Source of the DNA: Sarocladium kiliense
Lineage: Eukaryota; Ascomycota; Sordariomycetes; Hypocreales; Sarocladiaceae
NCBI GenBank assembly: GCA_030734395.1
Contig: JAUZTG010000016.1
Location: forward strand, 496,001 to 560,000
Length of the DNA stretch: 64,000 nucleotides
Direction: 5' to 3'
In this document: in pieces, positions 20,292 through 31,600 of the stretch
Position numbering within the stretch: position 1 is the stretch's first letter
How the letters are laid out: each line of letters begins with the position of its first letter
Translations under genes and position numbers: made by a program
Notes under the pieces: model-generated
What the model was told of the DNA's origin: nothing
Databases searched by the model: none
What the model saw: only the letters and a program-made list of their open reading frames with translations

Positions 20292-21227
20292 TCATGGACG
20301 CTTCGAAGACGCTGGGCATCTGCCCTCCGCTGGCTCCCCTCCAGCGCATCATGCTCGGTGCCGCCGTGATGGAGACTCGCTTCTGGGGTTCTGAAAAGGT
20401 GACTCGATACGTTGGTGCTTATGACTGAGGTCTTTCGGCGAAAAAGAAAAGTTTGTCTCTGATGATTACGTTCCCCAGGAAGAGGGACTACGGATTTCCT
20501 AAGATATCTTCCCTTTTGTTTTCCTTCTCCGAGATCATGACACATGAGGAATGAGGATGACTTATGATTTTTTTCTTTTTTTCGTTACCACGGTTTTTGC
20601 TGCTTTCTACCTCGAAGAAGAGGACGATGATACTACTTGACGCCAGACGGAAGAAAGAGGTCTGAAACTACATTGCGTTGGGTGCTAGAGACACGAACAC
20701 AAGGCAAACAAACTTGCTCTTTCTTAAATTTTCCTCCTTCGTGATGCTATAATGACTTGAGACTGGTTAACAACGTCGGGATGGACAATCAGAGTCTCGC
20801 TCTTGAGCTTTTGATAGAAGGCATTGAAGGCACTTGGGTCGATCACTCCAGCAGTGAAGCAGCCTCTCACAGACATGGAGGAGTCGTGTGCCTGAGATAG
20901 TCGCCCAGGCCACTCGAAATCTTCCTCATGATGTAAGATAAACATTCATGCTTGTTTGCTTCGTTCTATTGAGGAGTGGTCCCATCCCATGTCCGTCACC
21001 AGGCTCCACACCAGCCACTACTGTCCCTATTGTTGCTCTACGACAATGACTTCCATTCAAGACAATACCTCAAGAGACAGATGAAAATGGTGAATACATA
21101 AACTCGTGATGTTCCGTTCTCTCGCGATGCCCTCTCCTCTGGCAGCTCATCGTTCTTTCCCACGCAACAAGATTCTTCCCTTTGCCCGTCCTTCAGACCA
21201 CAGTCGGCTGATCACGACGACGACATC
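20292..21227. other. Spacer between Myb-like I and gene J
   Basis: No gene is called. A 73-codon minus-strand frame at 20724-20945 has a fairly protein-like middle (FNAFYQKLKSE) but no recognised domain and no clear promoter. It could be a remnant or chance. Confidence 0.45.
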
Positions 21228-22283
21228 ATGTCCAACACTGCACCCACCAAGACAGTCTTGTCTGACAGAGCCCAAGGCCACATGGCATCTGCCAATCGCA
21301 TCCCTGATTTATTCCAAGTCATGGCAAATGAGCTTGCTCGTGCCCGTGCAAACAAGACATTTCCCCCCACCACCGCTCCCAGCACAGACGTCCAAGCTAC
21401 GGCTCACGACTACGAGCTCCTCCTTCAGCTTCAGAGCATCCGTATGTCCACCGCATCAGCCTCGGAGTCCTATGATCATCTTCTCGTTGAGATCACTCGT
21501 CGTATCAACGATCGAGACGACGCCTACAACCACGAAGCAAACCGAGACGAGGCCATCCGTCGCGTCGAGTCCTACCTCCGTTCTGTCGAGCACGAGAGAG
21601 AGCACTTCGAGAGTATCCGATCTTCGGCCTCGTCTGTCGCCTCGCCGTCTACGCCTGCGTCGGTGGTCTCGCCATGTAGTGGTGGTTGCTCGGCCGCGGA
21701 GGTGAACGAGGATGTGTTGTCGATCTATGAGCAGGCTGCGGAACAAGCATTGAGTGATGTGGCAAGGCCTCTGTTGGAGGGATTGGAACAGTATGCGGAA
21801 CTGCATGAGGAGCAGCAAGGGTTGAGCAATGAGCAGAAGGCGCTGCATCATCAGCAGGTCGCGTTGGTAGCCGAGCAAGGTGCCATGATTGAAGAGCACT
21901 TTGCGTCTCAGAGGGAGCTCGTCTTCAACCAGAACAAGACCCTCGCACGTCTTGAGGACTCAGCACATCGCCTCGTCGCTCTCCAGCACACGCTCAATGT
22001 CGCGGTTGGCGTCACGAACCAGCTCTCACAGACTGTGGAGAACTTGCCGGACGCTATCCAGCAGATCGTCAACTCTGCAGTCCAGGAGCAGACCAGACTT
22101 GCCGTTTCCAACATCGCAAACGCATACCAGGTGGCCATTAACGAGCTTGAGGATCGGAAGTTGAATCATTTTCGTGAGATGATGGGCTCGCAGGGTGAGG
22201 TTGGCTACTGTCCTGGCTATGCTTCGATTGGGTGTGATTCGGACGACTGTCGTCGGGAAAAGCACCGTCTTAGTCGGACATGA
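21228..22283 (+). CDS. Hypothetical coiled-coil protein J with Cys-rich end
   Basis: I do not recognise this 351-residue single-exon protein. The N-terminus is Ala/Thr-rich. Residues about 90-130 are highly charged (ITRRINDRDDAYNHEANRDE). A Ser/Ala/Pro linker with one CSGGC follows. From about 165 to 320 there is a long Gln/Glu/Leu-rich helix likely to form coiled coil (HEEQQGLSNEQKALHHQQVA). The last 25 residues contain three cysteines (GYCPGYASIGC, DDC) before a basic end, possibly a small metal site, though a full zinc motif is not evident. It lies between Myb-like genes I and K, on the same strand. Good coding character, but function is unknown and nothing links it mechanistically to the cluster. 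Confidence 0.75.
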   Translation: MSNTAPTKTVLSDRAQGHMASANRIPDLFQVMANELARARANKTFPPTTAPSTDVQATAHDYELLLQLQSIRMSTASASESYDHLLVEITRRINDRDDAYNHEANRDEAIRRVESYLRSVEHEREHFESIRSSASSVASPSTPASVVSPCSGGCSAAEVNEDVLSIYEQAAEQALSDVARPLLEGLEQYAELHEEQQGLSNEQKALHHQQVALVAEQGAMIEEHFASQRELVFNQNKTLARLEDSAHRLVALQHTLNVAVGVTNQLSQTVENLPDAIQQIVNSAVQEQTRLAVSNIANAYQVAINELEDRKLNHFREMMGSQGEVGYCPGYASIGCDSDDCRREKHRLSRT

Positions 22284-23361
22284 AATAAGACTGGATCTCG
22301 TTTGAGTGCAAGGAAGCTGAAGCATGCTGCCAGGAGAGTTCTGAGAATTTGAGAGGGTCAATTGGAAGAGGGGGTGGGTTGGTTATGTGGTGGCCAGCAG
22401 AAGGCTTGAGAGTGTGGCTAGAGTTTTGAGATACCCAGAGTAATCAGATGCTGTTTCCCACCATGATTTGCTTGACCTTATTTTATATCTGCTCATGTGA
22501 ATGGCTTGAGGAACTATAGCACCGGAATTCCAGGTATTGTAGGCCGTAATGCTGAGGAACATATGGTTGGTCTCGCAGCGCCGTATCCTACCCACCACCT
22601 CGAAGTAGTCTACATAGGCCATTTCAGATTCAGACAGATTTACAAGTATAATTGGAAGACTGCAAGTCATACTGAATACTTTTCGTAGTGATGTGACCCG
22701 TGGTGACGCAGATTTGCGCCAGTGGTCCTGCAGCCCAGAATTCACTTCGACCCTCCCAGCTGGGTCCCGGAACACACGCGTCCCGATCCCATCTTCTCTA
22801 GCTTGTCTTCGATCCTGAGCCATGCCATGAAGCATGCAGACACAGTTGACAGCTGCTATTGTCCGTTCATGAGGTGTGGCGATATCAAATCGTCAGTGCA
22901 ACGGCTCCCAAGATGCGTGCGGCCCAGCCTCCTGCTCGCTCTTGAGGATTTCCTGGGCGTGCTGCTTCTCTCTTTGATTTCTGTGTTACATTGCCAGCTT
23001 CCCCTTTGCTCTTCAGTTTCTCAAGCTGTTTCCTTCGCTTTCATTCGAATCTGCTGCATCTAGGCCAGCACAAAGTTCACTCAACGGCTCTTTACCACCA
23101 CAAATCACGACAATTCTACCTCTTCGAGATTTCTTTTTTGATTTTCTTCTTGTCTCACAGTGAGTTAAACATTCTTTTGCTGCATTTGCTCTTTTACAGG
23201 ACCAGGTGAAGTTCTGATCACCACGCTCTCTACCTTTCCCCCTTCTCATCGTTCCAACAAGTCTGCAGTCGCCGATCTACACACAAATGAGCTGGTTTAG
23301 ATGCCTTCAGTACTGAGATAAAGTTTCATAAGTAGTTCCAAACGTTTGAGATACTTTCAAC
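22284..23361. other. Spacer between gene J and Myb-like K
   Basis: No gene is supported. Pyrimidine-rich sequence from about 22930 to 23250 on the plus strand is likely the promoter and leader of gene K. Confidence 0.5.
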
Positions 23362-24764
23362 ATGCTGCCAGAGGGAACTGGGCGGAAGAGAAACCAGGAG
23401 GAGGCCAGGAACAACCCTCCAGATGATCCCCACGCGACTCCCAAGGCTTCCAAGATGCCATATCAAAAGAGACCAGAGCGAAGGCAACAAGAGATGGCTT
23501 CCCAGAGAAGCACCCAGCTTCTCCAAAGCCAGATGATGACAACTGGGCAGCAATTCCAGTACATTGCGCTGCCACCGCCCAACCCTCAGCCACGGATGGA
23601 AAGGTTTCCGGCTCATCCTTTGCAGCATCAACCCTGGACAGTGACGAGGCCCTACAAAGTACAGGGATATCCGAATTACAACACCGTACCATCAACTCTC
23701 CCGTCGCAGACGAGATCTGTGGCTCCTCAGCGTCCGCTTCTGCAAGCAACCCCTGGAGGTGTGGGCATCCAGCAGCCTCCCCATCCGCACCAGAACAATG
23801 GACAAGACACGGAGAGTATATCGAAGGCCTTTGATAGTACGTATCAAACTGGCCAAACATGACAAAAAGAGTGGTTTACTAAAACTTGTTCGCAGAGGAT
23901 CATCAAGCGGCTAGAATTCTCATGCATTTGGTGCACGAGTGCGAACGGAACAGGATACAGCTCCCGTGGGCTAATGTTGCCGCCAGACTCGACCCTACCT
24001 TAGATGGGCCGACATTACTCCAATCCGTTGTAAATCTTCGGTCTTACTTCTTAACAGCAGGCTACGTTGTTCCCCCCCTTTCGAACGACGTGACTGCCAA
24101 TAATATGGGGTACAGGGGCTACGTCCGTGATCAGTCACAGGATGCCGGGGCCCCTCTCAAGCCACTGCTCTTCACCGACCGAGATCCGCCTCTGCCGTCG
24201 AGCCGCAAGGTGCCCCAGAGCATCTACGTGGCGCCGAGACGAGGTCAGCCAACGACCCAGACATGGGTGATGCCCCAGGTTGCTCGACAGGCCCCGAAGG
24301 CGCGAGCCTCTCATTGGAATCCGGGCCAGCCGATGACTGAGCCGCTGCCCAATGCCCCGGTGCTGAAGTCTCATTCAAATCTACGGGCTTTCGGCAATGA
24401 TGTCACTCGAACGGGCATGGGCCCGGTGAGGAACAGCACCTTCGCCAATCCAACGGCCGCCCCGAGAGCGGTGGCAAGGAACCAAGCAGGTCAGCGTCAG
24501 AACACCCCCGGCACTGCCCAGAGTGTCGCTGCATGGTGGCAATATCCTGCACCGCCGGGACGAGTGCAGCAGGAAGAGCCGGTCAGGGAGGTACCGGAGG
24601 CTGAGAGTCCTTCCCGCGTGTTCGAGGAGGACTACGTGCCACCGGGCCCGACCTCGTCTCCCGCGGTGCCGCCTACTGCCGAAGAACCACCTGCCGCCAC
24701 AGATCAGCCAGCTGCTCTGACATTTGAGGACGTGATCAACATGGAGGCATTCGAGGAGGAATAA
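23362..24764 (+). CDS. Myb-like domain protein K with long Pro-rich arms
   Basis: Predicted protein of 447 residues, exons 23362-23836 and 23896-24764. The first 155 residues are basic and Gln/Pro-rich (GTGRKRNQEE, QKRPERRQQE). Residues about 160-220 form a conserved-looking helical block: HQAARILMHLVHECERNR, then IQLPWANVAARLDP, GPTLLQSVVNLRSYF and AGYVVPPL. This follows a pattern I know from fungal Myb-like families (ILL, then IPW..VA, then IVQHLAKLR, then AG..VPPP). It is therefore a distant, separate subclass from A-I. The remaining half is Pro/Ala-rich with no domain and ends in an acidic EDVINMEAFEEE. The intron (59 bp, GTACGT donor) joins in frame. Assignment to the Myb-like group is inference. 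Confidence 0.72.
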
Positions 24765-25830
24765 AGGAGGGAACAGTGGGGTGAAGGGAGTATACCTAGT
24801 TCGGCAAAAGGAAGGGGCGTTTACGAGTTCAAAGATCGGCTGTTAGCCTAGGACATTTAAAATGATTTCGATACTATCTGATGGTAAATACTTTCCTTTA
24901 GTGACATGATAATTTGACCTGTAAGTCTGGCCCGACGCCTCTGTAATCAGTTGCCAGAGTCATGGACTTTATACTGGGCTGCGACTTGGGTTTTGACCAT
25001 GTATACTAGTATATATTTGTATTCCCTATGGTGAGTCTCGGAATCAGGACATTCCATGGACATGAAGAAGCAATCACTAGGAGCACACAGGGTCAATTAT
25101 GGGAGATCAGACGAATGGAAGTTTCACGATGCATTTAGAGGTTCGACAGGCATGGCTGCTCAAATAATGTCAGGTGTTCTTCTATAGATGTACGACGAGA
25201 CAATGGACATCAAAGGCTCCTGTGCTCGATGCTTTCCACCCATGCAGATGTCAGTTGCAAGTCATTCGCATTTCTTGTCTCCCAGGCTCATTGCTCACTG
25301 TGGTCCCAGTCATTGAGCACCGACGCTCAACATCGATAAAGATGCCCATGCCCTGTATACACAAATGTTATAAGACCTCCTCCTCCTCCCTCTGACCCAT
25401 CTACACCTGTCCAATCGCCTTCTCCATATTCCTCAGCTAGCTCGGCTACTCGAGGCCCTGCTCCTTGGGGACGGACGCTGTTGGAAAGGAGTAGAAATCG
25501 CAGTGGAGGCCACGCTTGGCCGCGACCGGGTCTAGCGGGTTCCCGCTGCCGAGTCGCCTCTTCCCATTGGCCGCGTGTTCCCCGGCGCAACCATTTTTTC
25601 TGGGGCCGCTGCTGCTGCTGCTGCTCGTCGCTGGCCGCAAAAGCTTCTCGGGACTTCTTCTCTTCCCCTTCCTGCATCTTCTTCCTCACGATCTTCAACC
25701 TCCTCCCATCCCTTCCGCCGTCTCTCTATCCTCGGTGCTGCCGCTTGCGTCCTTTCACACTTGTACTTTATACGACTATCCTCCTTTTTCTATACCCTTT
25801 TCCTAATACCACACACACACAACCGCAATC
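24765..25830. other. Spacer upstream of HSP60
   Basis: No gene is supported. A (GCT)6 run is at 25608-25625. From about 25630 the plus strand becomes CT-rich up to the HSP60 start, the expected promoter and leader. I looked for heat-shock elements: a TTC repeat near 25645-25657 has the right spacing but its middle triplet is GGG, so it is imperfect. Confidence 0.5.
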
Positions 25831-26540
25831 ATGCAGCGCGCGTTGAGCTCTCGGACCAGGGCTACTGCTCTGTCCTCGGCTGCTTCCAAGTACCGTGCCG
25901 GAGCTGGCCTCGGTCAGCAGCTTCGCTTCGCTCACAAGGTATGCAGTCTCGGAACAGACTGATGGGTCTCTTCTAGACGATGCTGACTTTTTTCTAGGAG
26001 CTCAAGTTCGGTGTTGAGGGTCGTGCTGCTCTTCTTGCTGGTGTCGAAACCCTGTCAAAAGCTGTCGCTACTACCCTCGGTCCCAAGGGCCGCAACGTCC
26101 TGATTGAGTCCAGCTTCGGCTCTCCCAAGATCACCAAGGGTGAGTTTCTACCTGCTTCCACCCTCCTGTGCGACCCCAGCTAACCGGTGCAGATGGTGTT
26201 ACCGTCGCAAGGTCCATCACCCTGAAGGACAAGTTCGAGAACCTCGGTGCCAAATTATTACAGGATGTCGCCTCCAAGACCAACGAGGTTGCTGGTGACG
26301 GCACCACTACCGCTACCGTCCTCGCCCGTGCCATCTTCTCCGAGACCGTCAAGAACGTCGCTGCCGGCTGCAACCCTATGGATCTCCGCCGTGGTATCCA
26401 GGCTGCCGTTGACTCCGTCGTCGACTACCTTCAGAAGAACAAGCGTGACATCACTACTAGCGCCGAGATTGCCCAGGTCGCTACCATCAGCGCCAACGGC
26501 GATCACCACGTCGGTAAGATGATTGCCAACGCTATGGAGA

Positions 26541-26577
<37 letters not shown>

Positions 26578-27709
26578 CAAGACTATGCAGGATGAGCTCG
26601 AGGTTACCGAGGGTATGCGCTTCGATCGTGGTTACGTCTCTCCTTACTTCATCACCGACACCAAGGCCCAGAAGGTCGAGTTCGAGAACCCTCTGATCCT
26701 CCTCTCCGAGAAGAAGATCTCTGCCGTCCAGGACATCATCCCCTCCCTCGAGGCCTCCACTCAGCAGCGCCGTCCCCTCGTTATCATCGCTGAGGACATT
26801 GAGGGTGAGGCTCTCGCCGTCTGCATTCTCAACAAGCTCCGTGGTCAGCTCCAGGTCGCTGCCGTCAAGGCTCCCGGCTTCGGTGACAACCGCAAGTCTA
26901 TCCTCGGTGACCTTGGTGTTCTGACCAACGCCACTGTCTTCAGCGATGAGCTCGATATCAAGCTCGAGAAGGCTACCCCCGACATGCTCGGCTCCACTGG
27001 ATCCATCACCATCACCAAGGAGGACACCATCATCCTCAACGGTGAGGGTTCCAAGGATGCCATTGCTCAGCGCTGCGAGCAGATCCGTGGCGTTGCTGCC
27101 GACCCTACCACCTCCGAGTACGAGAAGGAGAAGCTCCAAGAGCGTCTGGCTAAGCTCTCTGGTGGTGTCGCCGTCATCAAGGTCGGTGGCTCCTCCGAGG
27201 TTGAGGTCGGCGAGAAGAAGGATCGCTTCGTCGATGCTCTTAACGCCACCCGTGCTGCCGTTGAGGAGGGTATTCTCCCCGGTGGCGGTACTGCCCTGAT
27301 CAAGGCCTCCTGCAACGCTCTCGGCAGCATCAACACTGCCAACTTCGACCAGCAGCTCGGTGTCAACATTGTCAAGAGCGCTATCACCCGCCCCGCTCGC
27401 ACCATCATTGAGAACGCTGGACTGGAGGGCTCCGTTGTCATTGGCAAGCTTACCGACGAGCACGCTGCTGACTTCAACAAGGGCTTCGACAGCTCCAAGG
27501 GCGAGTACGTCGACATGATCGCTGCCGGTATCCTCGACCCCCTCAAGGTTGTCCGCACTGGTCTCATTGATGCCAGTGGTGTTGCTTCGCTTCTCGGTAC
27601 CACTGAGGTCGCCATTGTTGAGGCTCCTGAGGAGAAGGGCCCTGCTGCTGGTGGCATGGGTGGCATGGGCGGTATGGGTGGTATGGGCGGCATGGGTGGC
27701 ATGATGTAA
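25831..27709 (+). CDS. HSP60: Mitochondrial chaperonin HSP60
   Basis: Group I chaperonin of the mitochondrial matrix, which folds imported proteins in an ATP-dependent double ring. Exons are 25831-25938, 25998-26139 and 26193-27709, giving 588 residues. Exon 1 encodes a typical Arg/Ser/Ala-rich presequence ending near RFAHK. The mature part starts KELKFGVEGRAALLAGV and carries TTLGPKGRNV, DGVTVARSI and the ATP-site GDGTTTATVLA. It also has VTEGMRFDRGYVSPYF and the AAVEEGILPGGG signature. The C-terminus ends in six GGM-type repeats (GGMGGMGGMM), standard for the family. Codon bias is strong, as in GAPDH, which also opens a long antisense frame that is not a gene. Confidence 0.99.
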
Positions 27710-28994
27710 AGGACATCAGTATCTCCATGATGAACAAAATTCACCCGGCGATGAGAGAGATGTAACAACACAAAAGCACAAAACAGGTAATGGATCCAGG
27801 GGAGGCAAAAGCATGGCTCTGGTGTTTGTGGAGGACGGGGAACTAAAAGCTGCACAAGATGTGGCGTCTGTATTACTTGTTGTCTCTTGACATCTCACTC
27901 TCCGCTCCGGTGCGTGCGCGAACTCGGGGTTCTGTCTTTCATACCCCTTTTCCTTGGTGCTGTGGATCTTCTGGGTCTCAGCATCATCAGGCAACCCCCG
28001 AGTCGCGATTTTCTGTACAGTACCATCTTGCCTTTCTCGATCTTAGCACAGAGTCTGGCTTTGTAGAACCAAATATGTTACAAAAATAAGCTGGCAATGG
28101 TTTCTTTGACGCGCGTTCGTTCGAATGTTGGGAATAAGTCGCTGCCTCGCAGGCAACTAGGTAGAAAGGGGTGAGGATGGGTGTCTGTGGATGGCGAGTG
28201 CAGTGGGACTGTGGCACGGGCTTCTATCACTGATACTGTATGAGTAACGTAACCCATGAGAACACGGTAGAAACAAGAACAACCGCCCGTCGTATTGCTC
28301 TCATATCCTATCCTTGCTTGTAGCTACCGATTTGAAGTTGTCGTTCGTGCATGTCGACTGAGTGGTCACGTGTACCGTTGAATCGTCGCCAACCGAAGCG
28401 CAAAGCTGGAGCTCCAGCAGGGAACCCCACCATGAGGTGCATGGCCTGTCAGGGGTCATTTTTCTCGACAGCGCCGCCGTTACAGGGGTGAGATCCTGCT
28501 GGCTGGCCTGGTAACGACTCGCTCTTACAGCCCCTCGTCAGTGGTACTGGTACTGGTGCAGACACTAAGGTACTGGCAGAAACAGCAGCAACTTTGAGGC
28601 GCTCGTCATAACGGTACGTACCACCTTCCCGCCCGCTTCCCCTCTCCCCCTCCATCCCATCCTCCCATTCCATCCCACCGACCGCCAGACGATCCGCCAG
28701 CCCAACTCTTCCTCATCCTCACCACATTCACATCAACCACAACACACACACCCTACCGGCCGATCACAACTTTTGACAAGTTTCTTTCCTCCGGTTAGTA
28801 GCCGATCCCTTTTGACTGCTGCCTTGCAAGCACCTCCTGCGGCCCTAAGCTGTGTGCACACCTGGCAAAGGTACTGCCTAGACAAACAGTGGTGTTGACG
28901 AGCTCTTTATTTAGGTCCGACCTTCCCACCCGCACCCCCTCGTCTCTGCTCTCTCCCTATCTCGTCGCCCCTCACACAGACACCAACCGCAGTC
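27710..28994. other. Spacer between HSP60 and cofilin
   Basis: No gene is supported. It holds the HSP60 3' UTR and the cofilin promoter. The CT-rich tract at about 28625-28690 and 28910-28985 on the plus strand is typical of a strong fungal promoter. Confidence 0.5.
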
Positions 28995-29955
28995 ATGGTA
29001 AGCAACCCAAGCGACATAATTCAGAAAAGCGTCGCAGACATGAAATTACTCACACTCTTCTTCTTTTAGTCTCAATCTGGGTACGTTTCCTTCCAGCCGC
29101 CGTATCGTCCTCTCCTCTGCCTTCGTCATGGCCCACATCAGCCTGGTGCATCTCGCTCGACCGTTGTAATACAATCGCGCCATGGGAGATTATAATCTAT
29201 CCTTGACAGCAAAGTTCGGCCGTGACGAAGAAGGAGGATGAGCCGACCCTACGCAGTGATCCGAGACCCTGGCGAACAGAACAGTGCACTGACCTTGTCA
29301 CCACGCATACAGAGCCACCGTGGCACAGGACGCCATCCAGGCCTACAACGACCTGAAGCTCAACAAGAAGTACAAGTTCATCATCTACAAGCTGTCCGAC
29401 GACTACAAGGAGATTGTTGTCGAGGAGGCTTCCGACAGCAAGGACTGGGAGGCTTTCCGTGAGAAGCTCATCAACGCTACCTCCAAGAGCAAATCTGTAC
29501 GTTTGGTTTCCAGACCTGACCCCGCAGCCTAACGTCCTGGGAGCCTTGCACTTCTGCTGTTGCTGACAACCACTTCTCATAGGGTGCCGTTGGCAAGGGT
29601 CCCCGCTACGCCATCTACGATTTCGAGTACAACCTTGCTTCTGGTGACGGTGTCCGGTATGCTCATTGGGTGTCCTGCAAAGCCAGCCTTGCCGTACTGA
29701 CATTCAACAGCAACAAGCTTACCTTCATCTACTGGTCTCCTGATGATGCTGGCATCCAGGTAAGATATTATTCGGTCAGCTTGTCTCGCGATCGTTTTCT
29801 AACGCCAAGCCCAGCCCAAGATGATCTACGCTTCCTCCAAGGAGGCCCTCAAGCGCTCTCTCACTGGTATCGCCGCCGAGCTCCAGGCCAACGACCAGGA
29901 TGACATCGAGTGGGACTCCGTCATCAAGACCGTCAGCAAGGGTCTTGCTGCTTAG
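28995..29955 (+). CDS. COF1: Cofilin (actin-depolymerising factor)
   Basis: Single ADF-homology-domain protein that severs and depolymerises actin filaments in the cortical cytoskeleton. Six exons: 28995-28997, 29070-29080, 29313-29496, 29583-29656, 29711-29759 and 29815-29955, giving 153 residues. The first coding exon is just ATG and the second is 11 nt (SQSG), which rebuilds the conserved N-terminus MSQSGATVAQDA. Then come AYNDLKLNKKYKFIIYKLSD, GPRYAIYDFEYNLASGDG, KLTFIYWSPDDAGIQPKMIY and the actin-binding helix SSKEALKRSLTGI. The length is slightly above yeast cofilin (143). All junctions keep frame and every intron has GT-AG ends. Confidence 0.97.
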
Positions 29956-30432
29956 GTCTTGTCGCCATCCAGCAACCCACCGGTCAACACGATATGCTCA
30001 GCATTTTCTGCACGCAGCAATTTATGCAAAAGCGAAAACCCTTTTTGGAGAGATTGGGAGCAGAGGAGGAATGGTGGAATGACATACACACCCGTGTGTC
30101 GGGAGTCAAGAGTGTGATTACGATAACGACAGTGGAGTTGAACGCAAGATGAGATGATTAAAAAACGGCAATCCAGGTGGCCAGATGTTCCCTACGGGGT
30201 GCAAAAGTTCGTCCAGTTGAGTTTCTTCTTTGGTGTGGGATGCATAGTATCCAGATTTCTGCAGGCCCTGGTGATATATACCGCATCGAGGAACAATAGA
30301 GTCACACGCGGACAAGACGAAGTGCAACACAACAGCGAGCAGCCAAATTAATGGGCAGACCTTGTCAGTGATATGATCATGTACGGCTATGTTCATTCGT
30401 CACAGTATCTCATACAACGGAAGAAGCGTAGG
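29956..30432. other. Convergent 3' region, cofilin / Get5
   Basis: Tail-to-tail spacer of 477 bp between cofilin (plus) and the Get5-type gene (minus). No gene is seen; both 3' UTRs should lie here. Confidence 0.5.
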
Positions 30433-31111
30433 CTATGACTTTGACTGGCTGGAATCGTAGCTGGACTTGAAGAGCTTGGAGAGGTCCTCAGCCTGCTTCT
30501 CATCCTTTAATCGTTGCATCAAAAAGCCCTTGAGATCACTCCAGAACGCCTCCGTGTCCAACGGGGCAACCTCCTGTTCCGCACCGCCAGCCTTCTCCTC
30601 CTCAGCTGGTGGAATAGCCGCCGCACCACCGATGACCATGATCGAGAACTCGAGGCTACTGACAGCAGTATCGTCCCCAATCAAGTCTTTGAGAACCTTG
30701 CTATCCGCTACGGGTCGTTTGTTGTGTAGCAACTTCATCTTATCAACAGGTATCCGAGTCTGACGCTGGACCTGTGTCTTGATGTCGAGAACGGAGGTGG
30801 CGAGCGGCTGGGAGGTGAGTTTGAGGTCGAGAGGAGGATTGCGAGGAGACTTGAGGTGGAGGGTGATGCTGCGTTCTTGACCAGGGGCGGAGGAGGAGGT
30901 CTTTTTGGTCATGGGCTTGGGCATTCGGGGGAGGATATACTGTTTGAGGATAGGTTAGTGGTGAGGTTGGTTGGGATGGCGAGAGAAGGGGGGAACCCAC
31001 AGGTGGACGGGCGGGAAAGTTGCGTGCATCTTCAACATGATCGGCGGAGAGTTTGATGGGGCGAGAGGAGAGGGTTGTGAGGAAGTTTTGGGCGAAGATG
31101 GTCTCGGACAT
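30433..31111 (-). CDS. GET5: Get5/Mdy2-type ubiquitin-like protein
   Basis: Predicted cytosolic component of the GET pathway. Get5 joins Get4 and passes tail-anchored membrane proteins via Sgt2 to Get3. Exons are 31111-31001 and 30939-30433, giving 205 residues. Residues 1-40 (SETIFAQNFLTTLSSRPIKL) fit the Get4-binding N-terminal helix region. A central ubiquitin-like fold follows: ITLHLKSP, VLDIKTQVQRQTRIPVDKMK, LLHNKRPVADSKVLKDL. The C-terminal 40 residues (AFWSDLKGFLMQRLKDE) fit the homodimerisation segment. The intron has a CACTAAC branch and AACAG acceptor. Assignment rests on layout and length; another ubiquitin-like protein is possible but less likely. Head-to-head with Nop2. Confidence 0.8.
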
Positions 31112-31600
31112 GGTGGCTGATTGTTCGCGACGGGGAGGAAGATGATGGATGGAGGGGTTGGAGTTGGGCGAAGGTGGTGATGAGGCGTTCCTTCTCTAAT
31201 ATCTGTGGTTCGAGTGAGAATTTTCAAGGCTATGCAGCAATGCTTGTGGTTTCGCTGATATGCAGGTCGAAGGAGATACACTCAGGAGTCGGAATGGTGA
31301 GGCTAGGATGCGCTGTGGTTCATGATGTCGTTGTTCCTGAGGTCAAGCTCCAGCCGGGGGCGGTAGCGGGGAGCATCATCACGTGGCTGGAGTTCTTATC
31401 GGCTCCAAGCTGGGCAGCTGAATTCCTTATCGGACCCTTGCAAGCTGCCTACCTATTCTTGCAGAAAAAAAGTTTTGGCGGGGCCTGTCGCTTCTGCTCC
31501 CAGCCATTCTACCAACCCGACCATTTCCCTGCGAATTTCACGGCGGGAAATTTCACTGGATAAGAGATTTGCAGTCGGAAAAGATTTATTGACTGCAACC
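31112..31600. promoter_or_regulatory. Divergent promoter region, Get5 / Nop2
   Basis: A 489-bp spacer between two start codons facing away from each other. It contains ATCACGTGG near 31378, a CACGTG E-box. Both promoters must lie within it. Confidence 0.5.

Noticed and set aside
7453..24764. Secondary-metabolite gene cluster
   Set aside because: Despite tandem regulators, no polyketide synthase, peptide synthetase, terpene cyclase, P450 or tailoring enzyme is present.
25608..25625. (GCT)6 run as a notable microsatellite
   Set aside because: Short and in a leader region of ordinary composition; recorded in the spacer entry only.
25645..25657. Heat-shock element upstream of HSP60
   Set aside because: TTC units are correctly spaced but the middle GAA is GGG, so the match is too weak to call.
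26258..27463. 401-codon minus-strand open frame opposite HSP60
   Set aside because: Antisense artefact of C-ending codon bias; Leu/Asp/Gly-rich low-complexity translation with no family resemblance.
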